Notes under the pieces: model-generated
What the model was told of the DNA's origin: nothing
Databases searched by the model: none
Seen by the model: the letters and a program-made list of their open reading frames with translations, nothing else
Translations under genes and position numbers: made by a program
From: Porticoccaceae bacterium
GTDB lineage: Bacteria; Pseudomonadota; Gammaproteobacteria; Pseudomonadales; Porticoccaceae
Assembly: GCA_002691825.1 (NCBI GenBank)
Contig: NZIZ01000021.1
Span: 1-44,032 of the forward strand
DNA: 44,032 nucleotides
Reading direction: 5' to 3'
In this document: positions 25,183 to 37,372 of the stretch, one piece after another
Numbering within the stretch: position 1 is the stretch's first letter
Layout: each line of letters opens with the position of its first letter

Positions 25183-28017
25183 ATGTCTGAAAGCCTTATG
25201 GCCCAATTTCTCAGCTCATCCCATTTTTCGGGAGGAAATGCTGCATATGTAGAAGATCTCTACGATGACTATCTGCACGAACCGGCTGCAGTCTCTGAAG
25301 AGTGGCGAAGGTTCTTTGATCATCTTCCCAAGACTAATGGTTCATCTAGGTCTGATGTCTCTCATGCTACAATCGTTCAGCATTTTGAGCTGCTTGGTCG
25401 ACGGAAAGCTCGGCCAACCCCCGCTCCCGGTTCGGGTGGCATATATCTTCAGCACGAGCGAAAGCAGGTTCGTGTAGTGCAATTGATAAGCTCTTACAGG
25501 TTTCGTGGTCATCAAAAGGCAAATTTGGACCCATTGGGCTTGATGGTGCGGCAAAAAGTTCGCGATCTTGAATTAAATTTCCATGGGCTCACTCCTGCGG
25601 ATTTGGACACCACGTTTCAGACATCCCCCTTATATATTGGTAAGGAAGAAGCTCCCCTTCGGGAGATAATCGAGACGCTCGAGGAGACGTATTGCCGAAA
25701 TTTGGGCCCAGAGTTTATGCACATCACCTCCTTCGAAGAAAAGCAGTGGCTCGCTCGTCGTTTTGAAAGCGTTAGGTCAAAACCCAACTACGATAATTCC
25801 GCTAGAATCGACGTACTCAGTCGACTCACTGCGGCGGAGGGTTTAGAGAAACACTTGGACTCTAAATATCCTGGAACCAAGCGTTTTGGCCTCGAAGGCG
25901 GAGAAAGTTTGATTCCAATGCTTGATTGCTTAGTGAGAAGATCGGGTCAATATGGATGTAAAGAAATAGTCATGGCCATGGCCCACAGGGGGAGATTGAA
26001 TGTTTTGGTAAATATCTTGGGCAAAAATCCTGCCGAAATGTTTGAAGAATTTGAAGGGAAAAGACTCGTGAATACATCTGGTGATGTAAAGTATCACCAA
26101 GGCTTTTCCTCTAATGTTATGACCCCTGGGGGCGAGATTCATCTTGCACTAGGGTTCAATCCATCTCACCTTGAGATTTCATGCCCCGTTGTGGTTGGAT
26201 CAGCGAGGGCTCGGCAAGATAGACGTCAGGATGCTGAAGGGGAGCAAGTTATTCCTATTTTGATCCATGGCGATGCTGCATTCGCCGGTCAAGGGGTGGT
26301 TATGGAGACGTTTCAACTATCGCAGACTAGAGCTTATAAGACCGGTGGCACAATTCATGTTGTGATAAACAATCAGGTTGGATTTACGACCAGCCGTCAG
26401 GATGATGCTCGCTCGACCGAGTATTGTACTGATGTTGCGAAGATGGTTCAGGCTCCCATTTTGCATGTTAATGGCGATAATCCAGATTCAGTTATGTTTG
26501 CAGCTATGCTGGCAATGGATTATCGATATGAGTTTGGGAAAGATATTGTTATTGATCTCATGTGTTATCGTCGTCGCGGCCATAACGAGACCGATGAGCC
26601 GTCTTCTACTCAGCCAATAATGTACAAGGCGGTCCGAAACCATCCTACAACACGGACATTATATGCACAAAAGCTGATTCAGGAGGGTGTGTTGAGCTTG
26701 GAAAAGGCAGATGAGATGAGTAGTCATTATCGCTCTAGTCTAGATCGTGGAGAGTTTGTTGTTCATAACTTGGTTCGTGAACCTGATCATAGTTTGTTTG
26801 TTGATTGGAATCCTTATTTGGGGCATCAATGGCGAGCAGCGGGGGATACAACTTTTCCGCTAAAAAAATTGAAGAAAGTAGGAGATGTTGTCAATCGGAT
26901 ACCAGATGAGATCCATGTTCAAAGGCAGGTATCGAGGGTTTATGAGGATCGGGTAAAAATGTTGGCCGGAAAAGCTCCGCTTAACTGGGGTATGGCTGAG
27001 CTTTTAAGTTATGGCTCGTTGATAGAACAGGGGTACCCGATTAGGTTCACAGGTCAGGATGTCAGACGGGGTACATTTTCTCATAGACATGCGGTGGTCG
27101 TTTGCCAGGCCGACGGGACAGATCATATTCCCTTGCAACACATGAGTGACGATCAAGTAAAATTTGATTTGTTTGATTCGCTTCTATCTGAAGAAGCTGT
27201 TCTAGCATTCGAGTACGGATATTCCACCACAATGCCGAATGGATTGGTTATTTGGGAGGCCCAGTTTGGTGACTTTGCCAATGGCGCTCAGGTAGTAATA
27301 GATCAATTCATCACTAGTGGAGAACATAAGTGGGGTCGCCTATCCGGCTTGATCATGCTTTTGCCACATGGGTTTGAGGGTCAGGGCCCTGAACATTCTT
27401 CGGCTCGTCTGGAAAGATTTTTGCAGCTGTGCGCTGAGCATAATATACAAATCTGTATACCCACAACACCGGCTCAGATCTTCCATTTATTGCGTCGTCA
27501 GGCGATTCGACCGATGAGAAGACCTCTTATGATTATGAGTCCAAAGTGGATTTTACGTCACAAACAGGCTATTTCGAGTTTAGAGGAACTGGCGTCTGGT
27601 CGTTTCGAAAATGTGCTTTCAGATCATAATGTCGAGGCGGCAAAGACAAAGCGACTAGTTCTATGCGCAGGCAAGGTCTACTATCATTTGCTTGAAGAGC
27701 GAGACAAACGGAATATTGATAATATTGCTTTAGTTAGGTTGGAGCAATTATACCCATTTCCCAATGTTGAGTTAGATGAAATTTTGGCCTCGATGTGTGA
27801 CCTCGAGCAGGCAGTGTGGTGTCAGGAGGAACCAATGAACCAAGGAGCGTGGTATAGTAGTCAGCACCATATGCGTAATGCCTTAAAACGGCATAAGACC
27901 AACTTAGTATTGGACTATGTTGGTCGCAAGAGTTCAGCTGCCCCTGCATCTGGATATATGTCAGTCCATCTTGAGGAACAAGCCCAATTTATTGATCAAG
28001 CGTTGACAATTAATTAG
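25183..28017 (+). CDS. sucA: 2-oxoglutarate dehydrogenase E1 component
   Basis: 944 aa, normal for SucA (E. coli 933). The N-terminal E2-binding segment has [20 protein letters not shown] (about 11-30). The thiamine-diphosphate domains show [32 protein letters not shown] (Mg/TPP motif), [13 protein letters not shown] and [11 protein letters not shown]. The C-terminal part has [18 protein letters not shown] and [20 protein letters not shown]. The enzyme decarboxylates 2-oxoglutarate and succinylates the lipoyl group of SucB. A GGGGAAAG ribosome binding site precedes the ATG; sucB follows 19 bp after the stop. Confidence 0.98.
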   Translation: MSESLMAQFLSSSHFSGGNAAYVEDLYDDYLHEPAAVSEEWRRFFDHLPKTNGSSRSDVSHATIVQHFELLGRRKARPTPAPGSGGIYLQHERKQVRVVQLISSYRFRGHQKANLDPLGLMVRQKVRDLELNFHGLTPADLDTTFQTSPLYIGKEEAPLREIIETLEETYCRNLGPEFMHITSFEEKQWLARRFESVRSKPNYDNSARIDVLSRLTAAEGLEKHLDSKYPGTKRFGLEGGESLIPMLDCLVRRSGQYGCKEIVMAMAHRGRLNVLVNILGKNPAEMFEEFEGKRLVNTSGDVKYHQGFSSNVMTPGGEIHLALGFNPSHLEISCPVVVGSARARQDRRQDAEGEQVIPILIHGDAAFAGQGVVMETFQLSQTRAYKTGGTIHVVINNQVGFTTSRQDDARSTEYCTDVAKMVQAPILHVNGDNPDSVMFAAMLAMDYRYEFGKDIVIDLMCYRRRGHNETDEPSSTQPIMYKAVRNHPTTRTLYAQKLIQEGVLSLEKADEMSSHYRSSLDRGEFVVHNLVREPDHSLFVDWNPYLGHQWRAAGDTTFPLKKLKKVGDVVNRIPDEIHVQRQVSRVYEDRVKMLAGKAPLNWGMAELLSYGSLIEQGYPIRFTGQDVRRGTFSHRHAVVVCQADGTDHIPLQHMSDDQVKFDLFDSLLSEEAVLAFEYGYSTTMPNGLVIWEAQFGDFANGAQVVIDQFITSGEHKWGRLSGLIMLLPHGFEGQGPEHSSARLERFLQLCAEHNIQICIPTTPAQIFHLLRRQAIRPMRRPLMIMSPKWILRHKQAISSLEELASGRFENVLSDHNVEAAKTKRLVLCAGKVYYHLLEERDKRNIDNIALVRLEQLYPFPNVELDEILASMCDLEQAVWCQEEPMNQGAWYSSQHHMRNALKRHKTNLVLDYVGRKSSAAPASGYMSVHLEEQAQFIDQALTIN

Positions 28018-28036
28018 AAACAACAGGAAGAGAATA

Positions 28037-29239
28037 ATGGCTACAGAGATAAAGGCGCCGAGCTATCCAGAATCTGTTCAGGAGGGGACACTTTCACACT
28101 GGCATGTGAAAGCTGGAGATTTTGTGACCCGAGATGACCTTGTAGTGGATATTGAGACCGATAAGGTAGTGTTGGAAGTTGTAGCACCTGTCACGGGTAC
28201 ATTAATTGAAGTATTTAAACAGGAGGGTGACATAGTTCTAAGTAATGAGTTGGTGGGAAGAATGGAGGAGGGTACAACAACTGATTTCCCTGTAGACGTC
28301 TCAAAACAAGAGCAGCTGGCAAGTAAAAAAGATAATGATGGGTTGGTGAATCCTGCTGCGAGGAAATTGGCGGAAGAACGAGGTATAGATTTGCTTCATA
28401 TCACAGGAACTGGGCGGGGGGGTCGAATTACAAAAGAGGATGTCGTCAATCATGACGTTAAACAGGATACCTCGGTTAAAGAACAGATCGAGGAAGAATC
28501 TCAAGAATCAAATTTAGTAGCTTTTGACGGCGGTGAGCGCGTGCAGCGTCGCGTTGCTATGACTCGAATGCGGTCGCGAATTTCAGAGCGTTTGCTAGAA
28601 GTTACCCAGACGACAGCTTCATTAACCACTTTCAATGAAGTGGACATGAGTGCTTTAATTAATTTGCGTAAGCAATATCAAGAAGAATTTACCAGGATGC
28701 ATAACGGCACTCGGCTGGGGTACATGGGTTTTTTTGTGAAGGCCGCTGTAGAGGCTTTGAAAAGGTTTCCCTTGGTAAACGCATCGATCGATGATAATCA
28801 TATCGTGTACCATGGCTATCAAGATATAGGTGTTGCCGTGTCTACCGATCGTGGTTTAGTAGTTCCGGTATTGAGAAATGCGGAAAATATGAGCATTGCG
28901 TCTGTTGAGAATGGTATCTTTGAATTTGCCGCGAAAGCTCGGGATAGTAAATTAACGATAGATGAAATGACCGGTGGAACCTTCACTATCACTAATGGGG
29001 GTGTCTATGGGTCTCTCTTATCCACGCCAATCATTAATCCGCCGCAGACAGCTATTCTTGGAATGCATAAGATACAGGAGCGTCCCATTGCGCATCAGGG
29101 GCAAGTAATTATTCGTCCTATGATGTACCTAGCATTGTCTTATGACCACCGACTTATAGATGGAAAGGAGGCAGTTCGTTTTCTTGTTACATGTAAAGAG
29201 CTTCTTGAGGATCCCGCTAAAATTTTATTAGAAATTTAA
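28037..29239 (+). CDS. sucB: Dihydrolipoyllysine succinyltransferase (E2 of 2-oxoglutarate dehydrogenase)
   Basis: 400 aa. The lipoyl domain (1-76) has its modified Lys43 in [11 protein letters not shown] peripheral subunit-binding domain lies at about 104-137 ([27 protein letters not shown] is its core). The catalytic domain ends with the SYDHRLIDG motif, His371 and Asp375. One lipoyl domain is typical of SucB. It forms the 24-mer core that transfers succinyl groups to CoA. GGAAGAG lies upstream of the ATG. It is followed after 26 bp by the E3 gene, so this operon supplies all three subunits. Confidence 0.97.
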   Translation: MATEIKAPSYPESVQEGTLSHWHVKAGDFVTRDDLVVDIETDKVVLEVVAPVTGTLIEVFKQEGDIVLSNELVGRMEEGTTTDFPVDVSKQEQLASKKDNDGLVNPAARKLAEERGIDLLHITGTGRGGRITKEDVVNHDVKQDTSVKEQIEEESQESNLVAFDGGERVQRRVAMTRMRSRISERLLEVTQTTASLTTFNEVDMSALINLRKQYQEEFTRMHNGTRLGYMGFFVKAAVEALKRFPLVNASIDDNHIVYHGYQDIGVAVSTDRGLVVPVLRNAENMSIASVENGIFEFAAKARDSKLTIDEMTGGTFTITNGGVYGSLLSTPIINPPQTAILGMHKIQERPIAHQGQVIIRPMMYLALSYDHRLIDGKEAVRFLVTCKELLEDPAKILLEI

Positions 29240-29256
29240 AATTGGATATTGGATAA

Positions 29257-30705
<1,449 letters not shown>

Positions 30706-30772
30706 CTTCAATTTATAAGGTAAAAGCGAGCATCATCCGGTAGCTTAAATTTTCTTATTAGGATTACAAAGT

Positions 30773-31939
30773 ATGAATTTGCACGAATATCAAAGTAAGC
30801 AGCTTTTTGCCCAGTATGGATTGCCAGTCTCAGAGGGAATTACTGCACGAACGATTGAAGAAGCGCTTGGCGCTTTGGATACCATAGGAGGTGATTGCTG
30901 GGTGGTGAAGACACAGGTTCACGCCGGAGGACGAGGTAAGGCTGGCGGCGTTAAATTAGTACGGTCTGGCGTAGAGATGGAGAATTTTGCTAAAAATTGG
31001 CTCGGGAAAAAATTGGTTACTTATCAAACAGATTCTATGGGACAACCTGTTAACACGATATTGGTTGAGCCTTTCGTTGATATCTCAAATGAGATTTATC
31101 TCGGCGCGGTTATTGACCGATCAACCCAACGTGTTGTTTTCATGGCTTCTTCGGAGGGCGGCGTAGAAATTGAAAAAGTGGCTCATGAGACTCCTGAAAA
31201 AATATTGAGGGTCAGCATAGATCCAACAACTGGTGCACAACCTTATCAAGGTCGGCAGCTCGCATTCAATCTCGGGCTTGTCGGTGTTCAAGTAAGGCAG
31301 TTTGTTAATATTTTTTTGGGTCTAGCGAAAATGTTTATCGACTGCGATATGGCGCTTTTGGAAATTAATCCACTTATCATAAATGGTGAGGGAAACTTAC
31401 ACTGTTTGGATGCAAAAGTAGTCATTGATAGTAATGCGCTTTACCGACAGCCCGCGCTCAAAGCAATGTATGATCCTACTCAAGAGGACGCTAGGGAGTC
31501 CCTAGCCACCGAATGGGATCTTAATTATGTGGCGTTAGAGGGTAGTATTGGATGCATGGTGAATGGAGCAGGTCTGGCAATGGGTACTATGGATATAGTT
31601 CAATTGCATGGTGGTTCTCCCGCTAACTTTCTTGATGTCGGTGGCGGTGCAACCAAACAGAGGGTTGTTGAGGCGTTTAAAATCATTCTTTCTGATGATC
31701 GGGTAAAAGCGGTTTTGATTAATATATTTGGTGGCATTGTTAGGTGTGACTTAATTGCCGACGGTGTGATTGGAGCAGTTGAGGAGGTCGGAGTCAAGGT
31801 GCCTGTGGTGGTTCGTCTCGAAGGTAACAACGCAAACTCGGGAATACAAATGCTTGAGGATTCTGGTCTTGACATTATTGCAGCGACGAGCCTATCGGAT
31901 GCAGCCTCAAAAGTAGTAAAAGCGTCGGGAGCGAAATAA
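30773..31939 (+). CDS. sucC: Succinyl-CoA synthetase beta subunit
   Basis: 388 aa, the E. coli length. The N-terminal ATP-grasp domain is visible from [22 protein letters not shown] through [19 protein letters not shown] and [12 protein letters not shown] to [11 protein letters not shown]. The C-terminal flavodoxin-like domain has [26 protein letters not shown] and [16 protein letters not shown]. It binds ADP or GDP and succinate, and with SucD makes ATP or GTP from succinyl-CoA. AGGATT is upstream of the ATG. Only one base separates its stop from the sucD start. Confidence 0.98.
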   Translation: MNLHEYQSKQLFAQYGLPVSEGITARTIEEALGALDTIGGDCWVVKTQVHAGGRGKAGGVKLVRSGVEMENFAKNWLGKKLVTYQTDSMGQPVNTILVEPFVDISNEIYLGAVIDRSTQRVVFMASSEGGVEIEKVAHETPEKILRVSIDPTTGAQPYQGRQLAFNLGLVGVQVRQFVNIFLGLAKMFIDCDMALLEINPLIINGEGNLHCLDAKVVIDSNALYRQPALKAMYDPTQEDARESLATEWDLNYVALEGSIGCMVNGAGLAMGTMDIVQLHGGSPANFLDVGGGATKQRVVEAFKIILSDDRVKAVLINIFGGIVRCDLIADGVIGAVEEVGVKVPVVVRLEGNNANSGIQMLEDSGLDIIAATSLSDAASKVVKASGAK

Positions 31940-31940
31940 A

Positions 31941-32813
31941 ATGGCGATTCTCATTGATGGCGAAACAAAAGTTATATGTCAGGGCTTTACTGGTGGACAG
32001 GGCACTTTTCACTCAAAACAGGCCATTGACTACGGCACCAAAATGGTTGGTGGGGTAACTCCGGGGAAGGGTCGGATAGAGCATCTTGGACTGCCCGTGT
32101 TCAATACGGTTGAGGAAGCGGTTTCAGAAACGTCAGCGGAAGCCTCTGTGATATATGTTCCCGCACCGTTTTGCAAGGATTCCATTTTAGAGGCGGCTAA
32201 TGCTGGAATAAAGCTTATTGTTTGCATTACCGAAGGCATTCCTACACTTGATATGTTGGAATGTAAGGTTGCATGCGATTACCTTGGAGTGCGGCTTGTA
32301 GGACCAAATTGCCCGGGAGTGATAACCCCTGGGCAATGCAAAATAGGTATCATGCCAGGGCATATCCACCTACCAGGTAAGGTCGGTATTGTCTCTCGCT
32401 CGGGAACTTTAACATATGAGGCGGTGAAACAAACCACGGACTATGGCTTTGGGCAATCCACCTGTGTTGGCATTGGTGGTGATCCAATTCCTGGATCTAG
32501 TTTTACCGATATTTTAGCTCTGTTTGAGCAGGACCCTCTGACTGAAGCGATTGTAATGATTGGTGAAATTGGTGGTACGGCAGAGGAGGAGGCGGCCATG
32601 TTCATAAAGGCTAATATCGCCAAGCCAGTAGTTTCCTACATCGCTGGTGTTACTGCCCCTTCAGGAAAGAGGATGGGTCACGCTGGGGCTATTATCTCAG
32701 GGGGTAAGGGTACTGCCGAAGAAAAGTTTGCCGCTTTGCAAGATGCTGGCGTGAAAACCGTTCGAAGCCTAGCAGATATCGGTAGCGGGTTGGAAGAAGT
32801 AGCTGGTTGGTAA
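31941..32813 (+). CDS. sucD: Succinyl-CoA synthetase alpha subunit
   Basis: 290 aa. CoA-binding Rossmann motif [19 protein letters not shown] near the N-terminus, [19 protein letters not shown], then [14 protein letters not shown], and the phosphohistidine loop [17 protein letters not shown] with His247, equivalent to the active-site His of E. coli SucD. With SucC it forms the enzyme that converts succinyl-CoA to succinate with substrate-level phosphorylation. Last gene of the sdhCDAB-sucAB-lpd-sucCD run. It converges on dnaE2 with 60 bp between; no clear terminator is seen there. Confidence 0.98.
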   Translation: MAILIDGETKVICQGFTGGQGTFHSKQAIDYGTKMVGGVTPGKGRIEHLGLPVFNTVEEAVSETSAEASVIYVPAPFCKDSILEAANAGIKLIVCITEGIPTLDMLECKVACDYLGVRLVGPNCPGVITPGQCKIGIMPGHIHLPGKVGIVSRSGTLTYEAVKQTTDYGFGQSTCVGIGGDPIPGSSFTDILALFEQDPLTEAIVMIGEIGGTAEEEAAMFIKANIAKPVVSYIAGVTAPSGKRMGHAGAIISGGKGTAEEKFAALQDAGVKTVRSLADIGSGLEEVAGW

Positions 32814-32873
32814 AACATTAAGAGTCTTCTCAAGTATGCTATGTGATATGACTCGAGTTAACTGCACTAATGA

Positions 32874-35800
32874 CTAACGGAAATCTCTACTGCGAATTTT
32901 AGTTTTATAAAGTAAATCACTGTGGTCTGTGAGTTCTTGAGCCACTACATGTATTACAGCTCCTTCAGTTTCTGTTACACCCTTTACTTCAAGTAGTTGT
33001 CCTCTTAATAAAGCCTGATGGCAACGTTTTTGAACGGTTTTCCAAACAATAACACTGCTATTGCCTGTCTCATCTTCTAGTGTTAGAAAAATCACACCAG
33101 ATGCAGTACCTGGACGTTGGCGACCTGTCACAAGTCCTGCTATACGTACGAAGCGTTGGTGCCCAAGAAGAGCTAGATCAGCGTGCCGTTTGCAGTGTAT
33201 GAATGTCTCGAATTGTTCTCTTAGCAAGCTCATTGGGTGGCGTCCTAGGGTTAAACCAATGCTCTCATAGTCGGCATGTAGTTCTTCTACTTCGCTTAAT
33301 TTTTTTAGACTTTGAGCACTATCATCGTTGAACTTTATAACATGCTTTTTCGCATTTATATCTGTATTATTTTCTAAAAGCGGGCCGCCAGCTCCTGAAT
33401 CAAGAATTTGCCAGTGCGCTTTTCGTCGGTCTCCTGCCAGTGTATTAAGAGCGCCTGCTGTACCTAATAAAGTTAGTTGAGATTTAGGTACCGAAGCTCG
33501 TTGGACAAGTTCCGGAATGGTAGTAAAAAAGAGTTCTTTAGAGTTATCTTGATTTCTTGCTTTTACAATTCGTTCGGCGACTGTCTTTGACATACCAATG
33601 ATCAGTCGATATCCCAATCGAAGTATTGGAGTATCTTCATTAGACGGTTCTTTTTCTAGGCTATGGTCCCAATTGCTCCGATTTATATCGATTGGTGCGA
33701 CTTTTATTCCTTTACGGCGTGCGTCTTGAACTAATTGAGAGGGGCTATAGAACCCCATTGGCTGACTGTTAAGAAGTGCACAGTAAAATGCTTCCGGGTA
33801 ATGGCATTTTAACCAGGCTGATACATATGCTAATAATGCAAAACTAGCTGAGTGTGATTCCGGAAATCCATATACGCCAAAACCTTGAATTTGTTTATAG
33901 AGACGCTGAGCGAAGTCTAATGTATAACCTCGTTCTAACATTCCATCGACTAATTTTTTTTCAAAGTGATTTAGATAGCTATTCTTACCCCAGCTACCCA
34001 TCGCTCTACGTAGCTGATCTGCTTCGCCTCCAGAAAAACCTGCAGCAACCATTGCTAAACGAATCACTTGCTCCTGAAAAATTGGAATACCCAGAGTTCT
34101 TTCGAGAACTTCTTTGATTTCTGCATTGGGATAATCGATATCTTCTAAGCCTTGTCGTCGACGTAAATATGGGTGCACCATTCCGCCCTGAATGGGACCT
34201 GGGCGAACAATAGCGATTTCAATTACCAAATCATAAAAGCTGCGTGGCTTTAAGCGGGGTAACATAGCCATCTGTGCTCGGGATTCTATTTGAAAAACAC
34301 CGATACTATCCGCGGCGCAGAGCATGTCATATGTTGCCTTATCATTTGAGGGGATTTTTTGCATTGATAGAGCTTGTCCATGATGTTCTTGAATTAATTT
34401 GAGACAACGATGGATTGCGCTTAGCATACCCAAAGCTAAAATATCAATCTTTAGGAGACCGAGTGCTTCAATATCTTCCTTATCCCATTGAATGACTGTT
34501 CGATCAGGCATACTTGCATTCTCCACCGGCACCAGAGAACTGATTGGACTATCAGTAATTATAAATCCTCCGACATGTTGAGAAAGGTGTCGAGGTGTAC
34601 CGATTATGGATTGCAACAGTAAGTAAAATTTTTTTGATAAGAGGCCACTCTGGTCTATTCCTTTTTTACTAAAGCGTTTTGTAAAATCCTCGCTCCTCTC
34701 CCACCAAGATATAGATTGGCTAAGTTGTTGGATGAAATGTGGGTCAAGTCCGAGTGCCTTTCCGACATCGCGAATTGCGCTGCGTGGCTTATAGGTGATA
34801 ACTGTTGCGGCAATGGCGGCACGTTCACGACTATATTTCTTATAGATGTATTGAATGACTTCTTCTCGACGTTCGTGCTCAAAGTCTACATCTATGTCAG
34901 GTGGTTCGTTACGTTCTTTTGAAATAAAGCGTTCAAATAACAGTGAAACTTGGTCTGGGGATACTTCAGTAATAAATAGGCAGTAACACACGATAGAATT
35001 AGCCGCGGAACCTCTCCCTTGGCAAAAGATATTACGATTCCGAGCAAAATCGACGATATCATGAACGGTTAAAAAGTAATATTCATATCGTAGTTCAACA
35101 ATAATATTTAACTCATATTCAATTTTTTCTTTTATACTCGGATGTATTCCTTGCGGCCAGCGTTTGCATATACCTATCTCAATAAGATGTCTTAGTTGTT
35201 GTATCGGTGAAACATTTCCTGGAACTACTTCTTTGGGATATTCATAACGTAATTCTTCCAAGCTAAAGTTGCATTGCATAGTAATTTTTAAGGTTTCCAA
35301 TAATAGCGCTGCCGGATAAATTTTTTTTAATTTTTCTAGGCTTCGCAAATGTCGTTCTGCATTAGAAAAACGTTTTTCTCCTAACTCCATGACTGAACAA
35401 TTATAGCGAATAGCGGTCAGGGTATCTTGTAAGGGACGAGACTGCTTTTCATGCATATGAACATCTCCACAGGCGACAAGAGGGATCTGCCATAATGCTG
35501 AAAGATTACGTAGATAACGATAATTATCTATTTCATGGCCATCAAGTAGATGCTCTACACCTATCCACAAACGACCATCGCTCCACTTTAGTAACTCTTG
35601 TACCTTGATGGTATCGCAATCTAGATTTTTGGATGGTAGCCAGATTATAAGACCAGAGTGTAAATTATGCTCTAGATCCGACCAATTTAGGATATATTCG
35701 CCTTTTATACTTCGTCTGCGTGCTAGTGTAATAAGCGTTGACAACTCAGAATAAGCGGGTCGGTCTGTGACAAGTACGATTAGCCTTTGATTATCTAGTT

Positions 35801-36002
35801 CGAATTCGCTACCGATAATCAGTTTTAAACCGCATGCTTTAGCTGCGGTATGTGCTTTAACAACACCTGCTAATGAACACTCATCCGTAATAGCTAGGGC
35901 GCTATAACCTAGGACTTTTGCAGTATTCACTAATTCTGCCGGATGCGAAGCTCCACGTAAGAAGCTATAGTGACTCAGGCAATGTAATTCAGCATATGAC
36001 AT
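32874..36002 (-). CDS. dnaE2: Error-prone DNA polymerase DnaE2 (ImuC)
   Basis: 1042 aa, the size of DnaE2 rather than the longer replicative DnaE. The N-terminal PHP domain starts AELHCLSHYSFLRGASHP. The palm has PPDIDVDFEHERR with Asp371 and Asp373 as likely metal ligands. Family segments FCQGRGSAANSIVCY, RHLSQHVGGFIITDSP, DKEDIEALGLLKIDILALGML and GFPESHSASFALLAYVSAWLKCHYP are intact, as is the C-terminal OB fold (FVRIAGLVTGRQRPGTASGVIFLTLEDETG). DnaE2 performs mutagenic translesion synthesis together with ImuA and ImuB. Here it is not adjacent to imuB, which lies 7.2 kb upstream on the same strand. A LexA box within a long palindrome fills the 56-bp gap before its ATG, so it appears to be SOS-induced on its own. 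No usual ribosome binding site is visible before the ATG. Confidence 0.96.
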   Translation of the reverse strand: MSYAELHCLSHYSFLRGASHPAELVNTAKVLGYSALAITDECSLAGVVKAHTAAKACGLKLIIGSEFELDNQRLIVLVTDRPAYSELSTLITLARRRSIKGEYILNWSDLEHNLHSGLIIWLPSKNLDCDTIKVQELLKWSDGRLWIGVEHLLDGHEIDNYRYLRNLSALWQIPLVACGDVHMHEKQSRPLQDTLTAIRYNCSVMELGEKRFSNAERHLRSLEKLKKIYPAALLLETLKITMQCNFSLEELRYEYPKEVVPGNVSPIQQLRHLIEIGICKRWPQGIHPSIKEKIEYELNIIVELRYEYYFLTVHDIVDFARNRNIFCQGRGSAANSIVCYCLFITEVSPDQVSLLFERFISKERNEPPDIDVDFEHERREEVIQYIYKKYSRERAAIAATVITYKPRSAIRDVGKALGLDPHFIQQLSQSISWWERSEDFTKRFSKKGIDQSGLLSKKFYLLLQSIIGTPRHLSQHVGGFIITDSPISSLVPVENASMPDRTVIQWDKEDIEALGLLKIDILALGMLSAIHRCLKLIQEHHGQALSMQKIPSNDKATYDMLCAADSIGVFQIESRAQMAMLPRLKPRSFYDLVIEIAIVRPGPIQGGMVHPYLRRRQGLEDIDYPNAEIKEVLERTLGIPIFQEQVIRLAMVAAGFSGGEADQLRRAMGSWGKNSYLNHFEKKLVDGMLERGYTLDFAQRLYKQIQGFGVYGFPESHSASFALLAYVSAWLKCHYPEAFYCALLNSQPMGFYSPSQLVQDARRKGIKVAPIDINRSNWDHSLEKEPSNEDTPILRLGYRLIIGMSKTVAERIVKARNQDNSKELFFTTIPELVQRASVPKSQLTLLGTAGALNTLAGDRRKAHWQILDSGAGGPLLENNTDINAKKHVIKFNDDSAQSLKKLSEVEELHADYESIGLTLGRHPMSLLREQFETFIHCKRHADLALLGHQRFVRIAGLVTGRQRPGTASGVIFLTLEDETGNSSVIVWKTVQKRCHQALLRGQLLEVKGVTETEGAVIHVVAQELTDHSDLLYKTKIRSRDFR

Positions 36003-36004
36003 CT

Positions 36005-36058
36005 AGGTAACATACCATAAATACTGTGTATATATACAGTATTTATGGTATGTTACCT
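36005..36058. repeat. 54-bp palindrome upstream of dnaE2
   Basis: Two exact 23-base arms (36005-36027 and 36036-36058) are reverse complements around an 8-base spacer (36028-36035). It starts two bases after the dnaE2 start codon region (upstream on the minus strand) and ends at the base next to the stop codon of the retropepsin-like gene. The centre is a LexA box; the arms extend the symmetry about 19 bases beyond it on each side, more than LexA needs. Confidence 0.9.
36024..36039 (-). promoter_or_regulatory. LexA (SOS) box of dnaE2
   Basis: CTGTGTATATATACAG fits the gammaproteobacterial LexA consensus CTGT-N8-ACAG, with an AT-alternating core and TA on both flanks. It lies 22 bp upstream of the dnaE2 ATG on the minus strand, as expected for an SOS-controlled mutasome gene. 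Confidence 0.88.
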
Positions 36059-37201
36059 CTACTTTTTGTCCTGAAGTAGTAATCTATTTGTTTGTTGATC
36101 AATATGGAAATTAAACATAGATAAAAAATTCATCCCAAGAAGTCCATCGAAAGGACCGCTTGAGTGTGGATTGACGGCAACCTCAATATTTTTCACCAGG
36201 TGATTTCCTAGTTGCAGACTGGGAAACCGATATAGTTCGACTAAAACTATGCCTCCTGCAGTATTCAGAGGTATGTCGCCGATATTTTCTGCGTAAATGG
36301 ATGATTTTATAAGGTCAAAAACTTCTTTTGACAGTGAACAGATGCTGGCTCCAGTATCGACTAGCAATGATACCTCGGTTGTGCCGGCAATCAGGATATT
36401 AGCTACATATTGCTGGCCTATTTTTTTGAGTTCGATTTGGCTTGTATTTTGTTTTTTAGCCAAAATCTCAGCTAAAAGTTGTTCTCCGGCTCGATTCCAT
36501 TTTGGTTCATCAAGGAGGCGAGAGGCCTCTACGCTGGCACTCACATATTTTTCCTGTTTTAAAAGAGCCTCTGCTAGGCGGAACTGGGCATATCTAAAGT
36601 CTTGGTCCATAGAGAGAACAAGCATGGTTAGTTCGGAGACATCTGACCAGTCGCCTTTGTTTAACAGTTGATCTATACATCGTCGACTTAAACTTCTTGC
36701 ATCCTGTAGCGCCAGTTGTTTTTCGTATGAGTCATAGGTTCGATATTGAATTTCGTAGATTAGACGGACTGCGGACTCGAAGTCTTCAATTAGTTCAAAT
36801 GTTATTGATTTCAATTTGAGAAATTGAATCTCATTAGGGAAGTTTGAGAGTAGTTCATTAAGTAATTCAATTGCCGAACCCACATCCCCTTCATTTAGTT
36901 GGTATTGGGCATGTTTTAGCATCAAATATTTTAGAGAATAAGTAATTTTAGGATCATTTAAATCTGCATTGATCAATAATTTTACACTTTCGTGGTATTG
37001 CCTTAATGATAGCATTTTCAATATGTTATTTTCGATATCCCGCGAGGTGGGTGAGGTTAAAGTTCTTGTAGTTGATTTAGAGATGTAAGATGTATCGTTT
37101 TTAACCTTTGTGGTTGATTCAATATCCTCACTGCACTTCGAGAGGAAACAGATATTTAGGACGACTGAGATTAATGAAATTACCAAATAGATAGGATTCA
37201 C
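36059..37201 (-). CDS. Retropepsin-like aspartic protease with TPR-like region, membrane-anchored
   Basis: 380 aa. An N-terminal hydrophobic segment (about 4-22) acts as a signal anchor. Residues about 55-250 are helical repeats of TPR type (QYHESVKLLINADLND, DVGSAIELLNELLSNFPNEIQ, EKYVSASVEASRLLDE). The C-terminal domain is a clan AA retropepsin: VSLLVDTGASICSLS with catalytic Asp282, then a second half with DGLLGMNFLSMFNFHID. One active-site motif per chain implies a dimer, as in retroviral and bacterial retropepsin-like proteases. Start is GTG at 37201 with AGGA about 8 bases upstream. It is followed by dnaE2 on the same strand but the palindrome and LexA box separate the two. Substrate unknown; periplasmic location inferred. 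Confidence 0.8.
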   Translation of the reverse strand: MNPIYLVISLISVVLNICFLSKCSEDIESTTKVKNDTSYISKSTTRTLTSPTSRDIENNILKMLSLRQYHESVKLLINADLNDPKITYSLKYLMLKHAQYQLNEGDVGSAIELLNELLSNFPNEIQFLKLKSITFELIEDFESAVRLIYEIQYRTYDSYEKQLALQDARSLSRRCIDQLLNKGDWSDVSELTMLVLSMDQDFRYAQFRLAEALLKQEKYVSASVEASRLLDEPKWNRAGEQLLAEILAKKQNTSQIELKKIGQQYVANILIAGTTEVSLLVDTGASICSLSKEVFDLIKSSIYAENIGDIPLNTAGGIVLVELYRFPSLQLGNHLVKNIEVAVNPHSSGPFDGLLGMNFLSMFNFHIDQQTNRLLLQDKK

Positions 37202-37372
37202 TGCACATCCTCACTTAATAATTCAAGATTATAATCAAACAGGAGGTCCATATGGCTTAATTTTGTAATGCCTTGAGATTTAGTATCAAAAACTAACTGA
37301 TGGTAACTTCTCTAATAAAGGACTAGTTAGGATAATGAGCCCCTTTAAAAAAATGTAGTTATGGAATATTGG

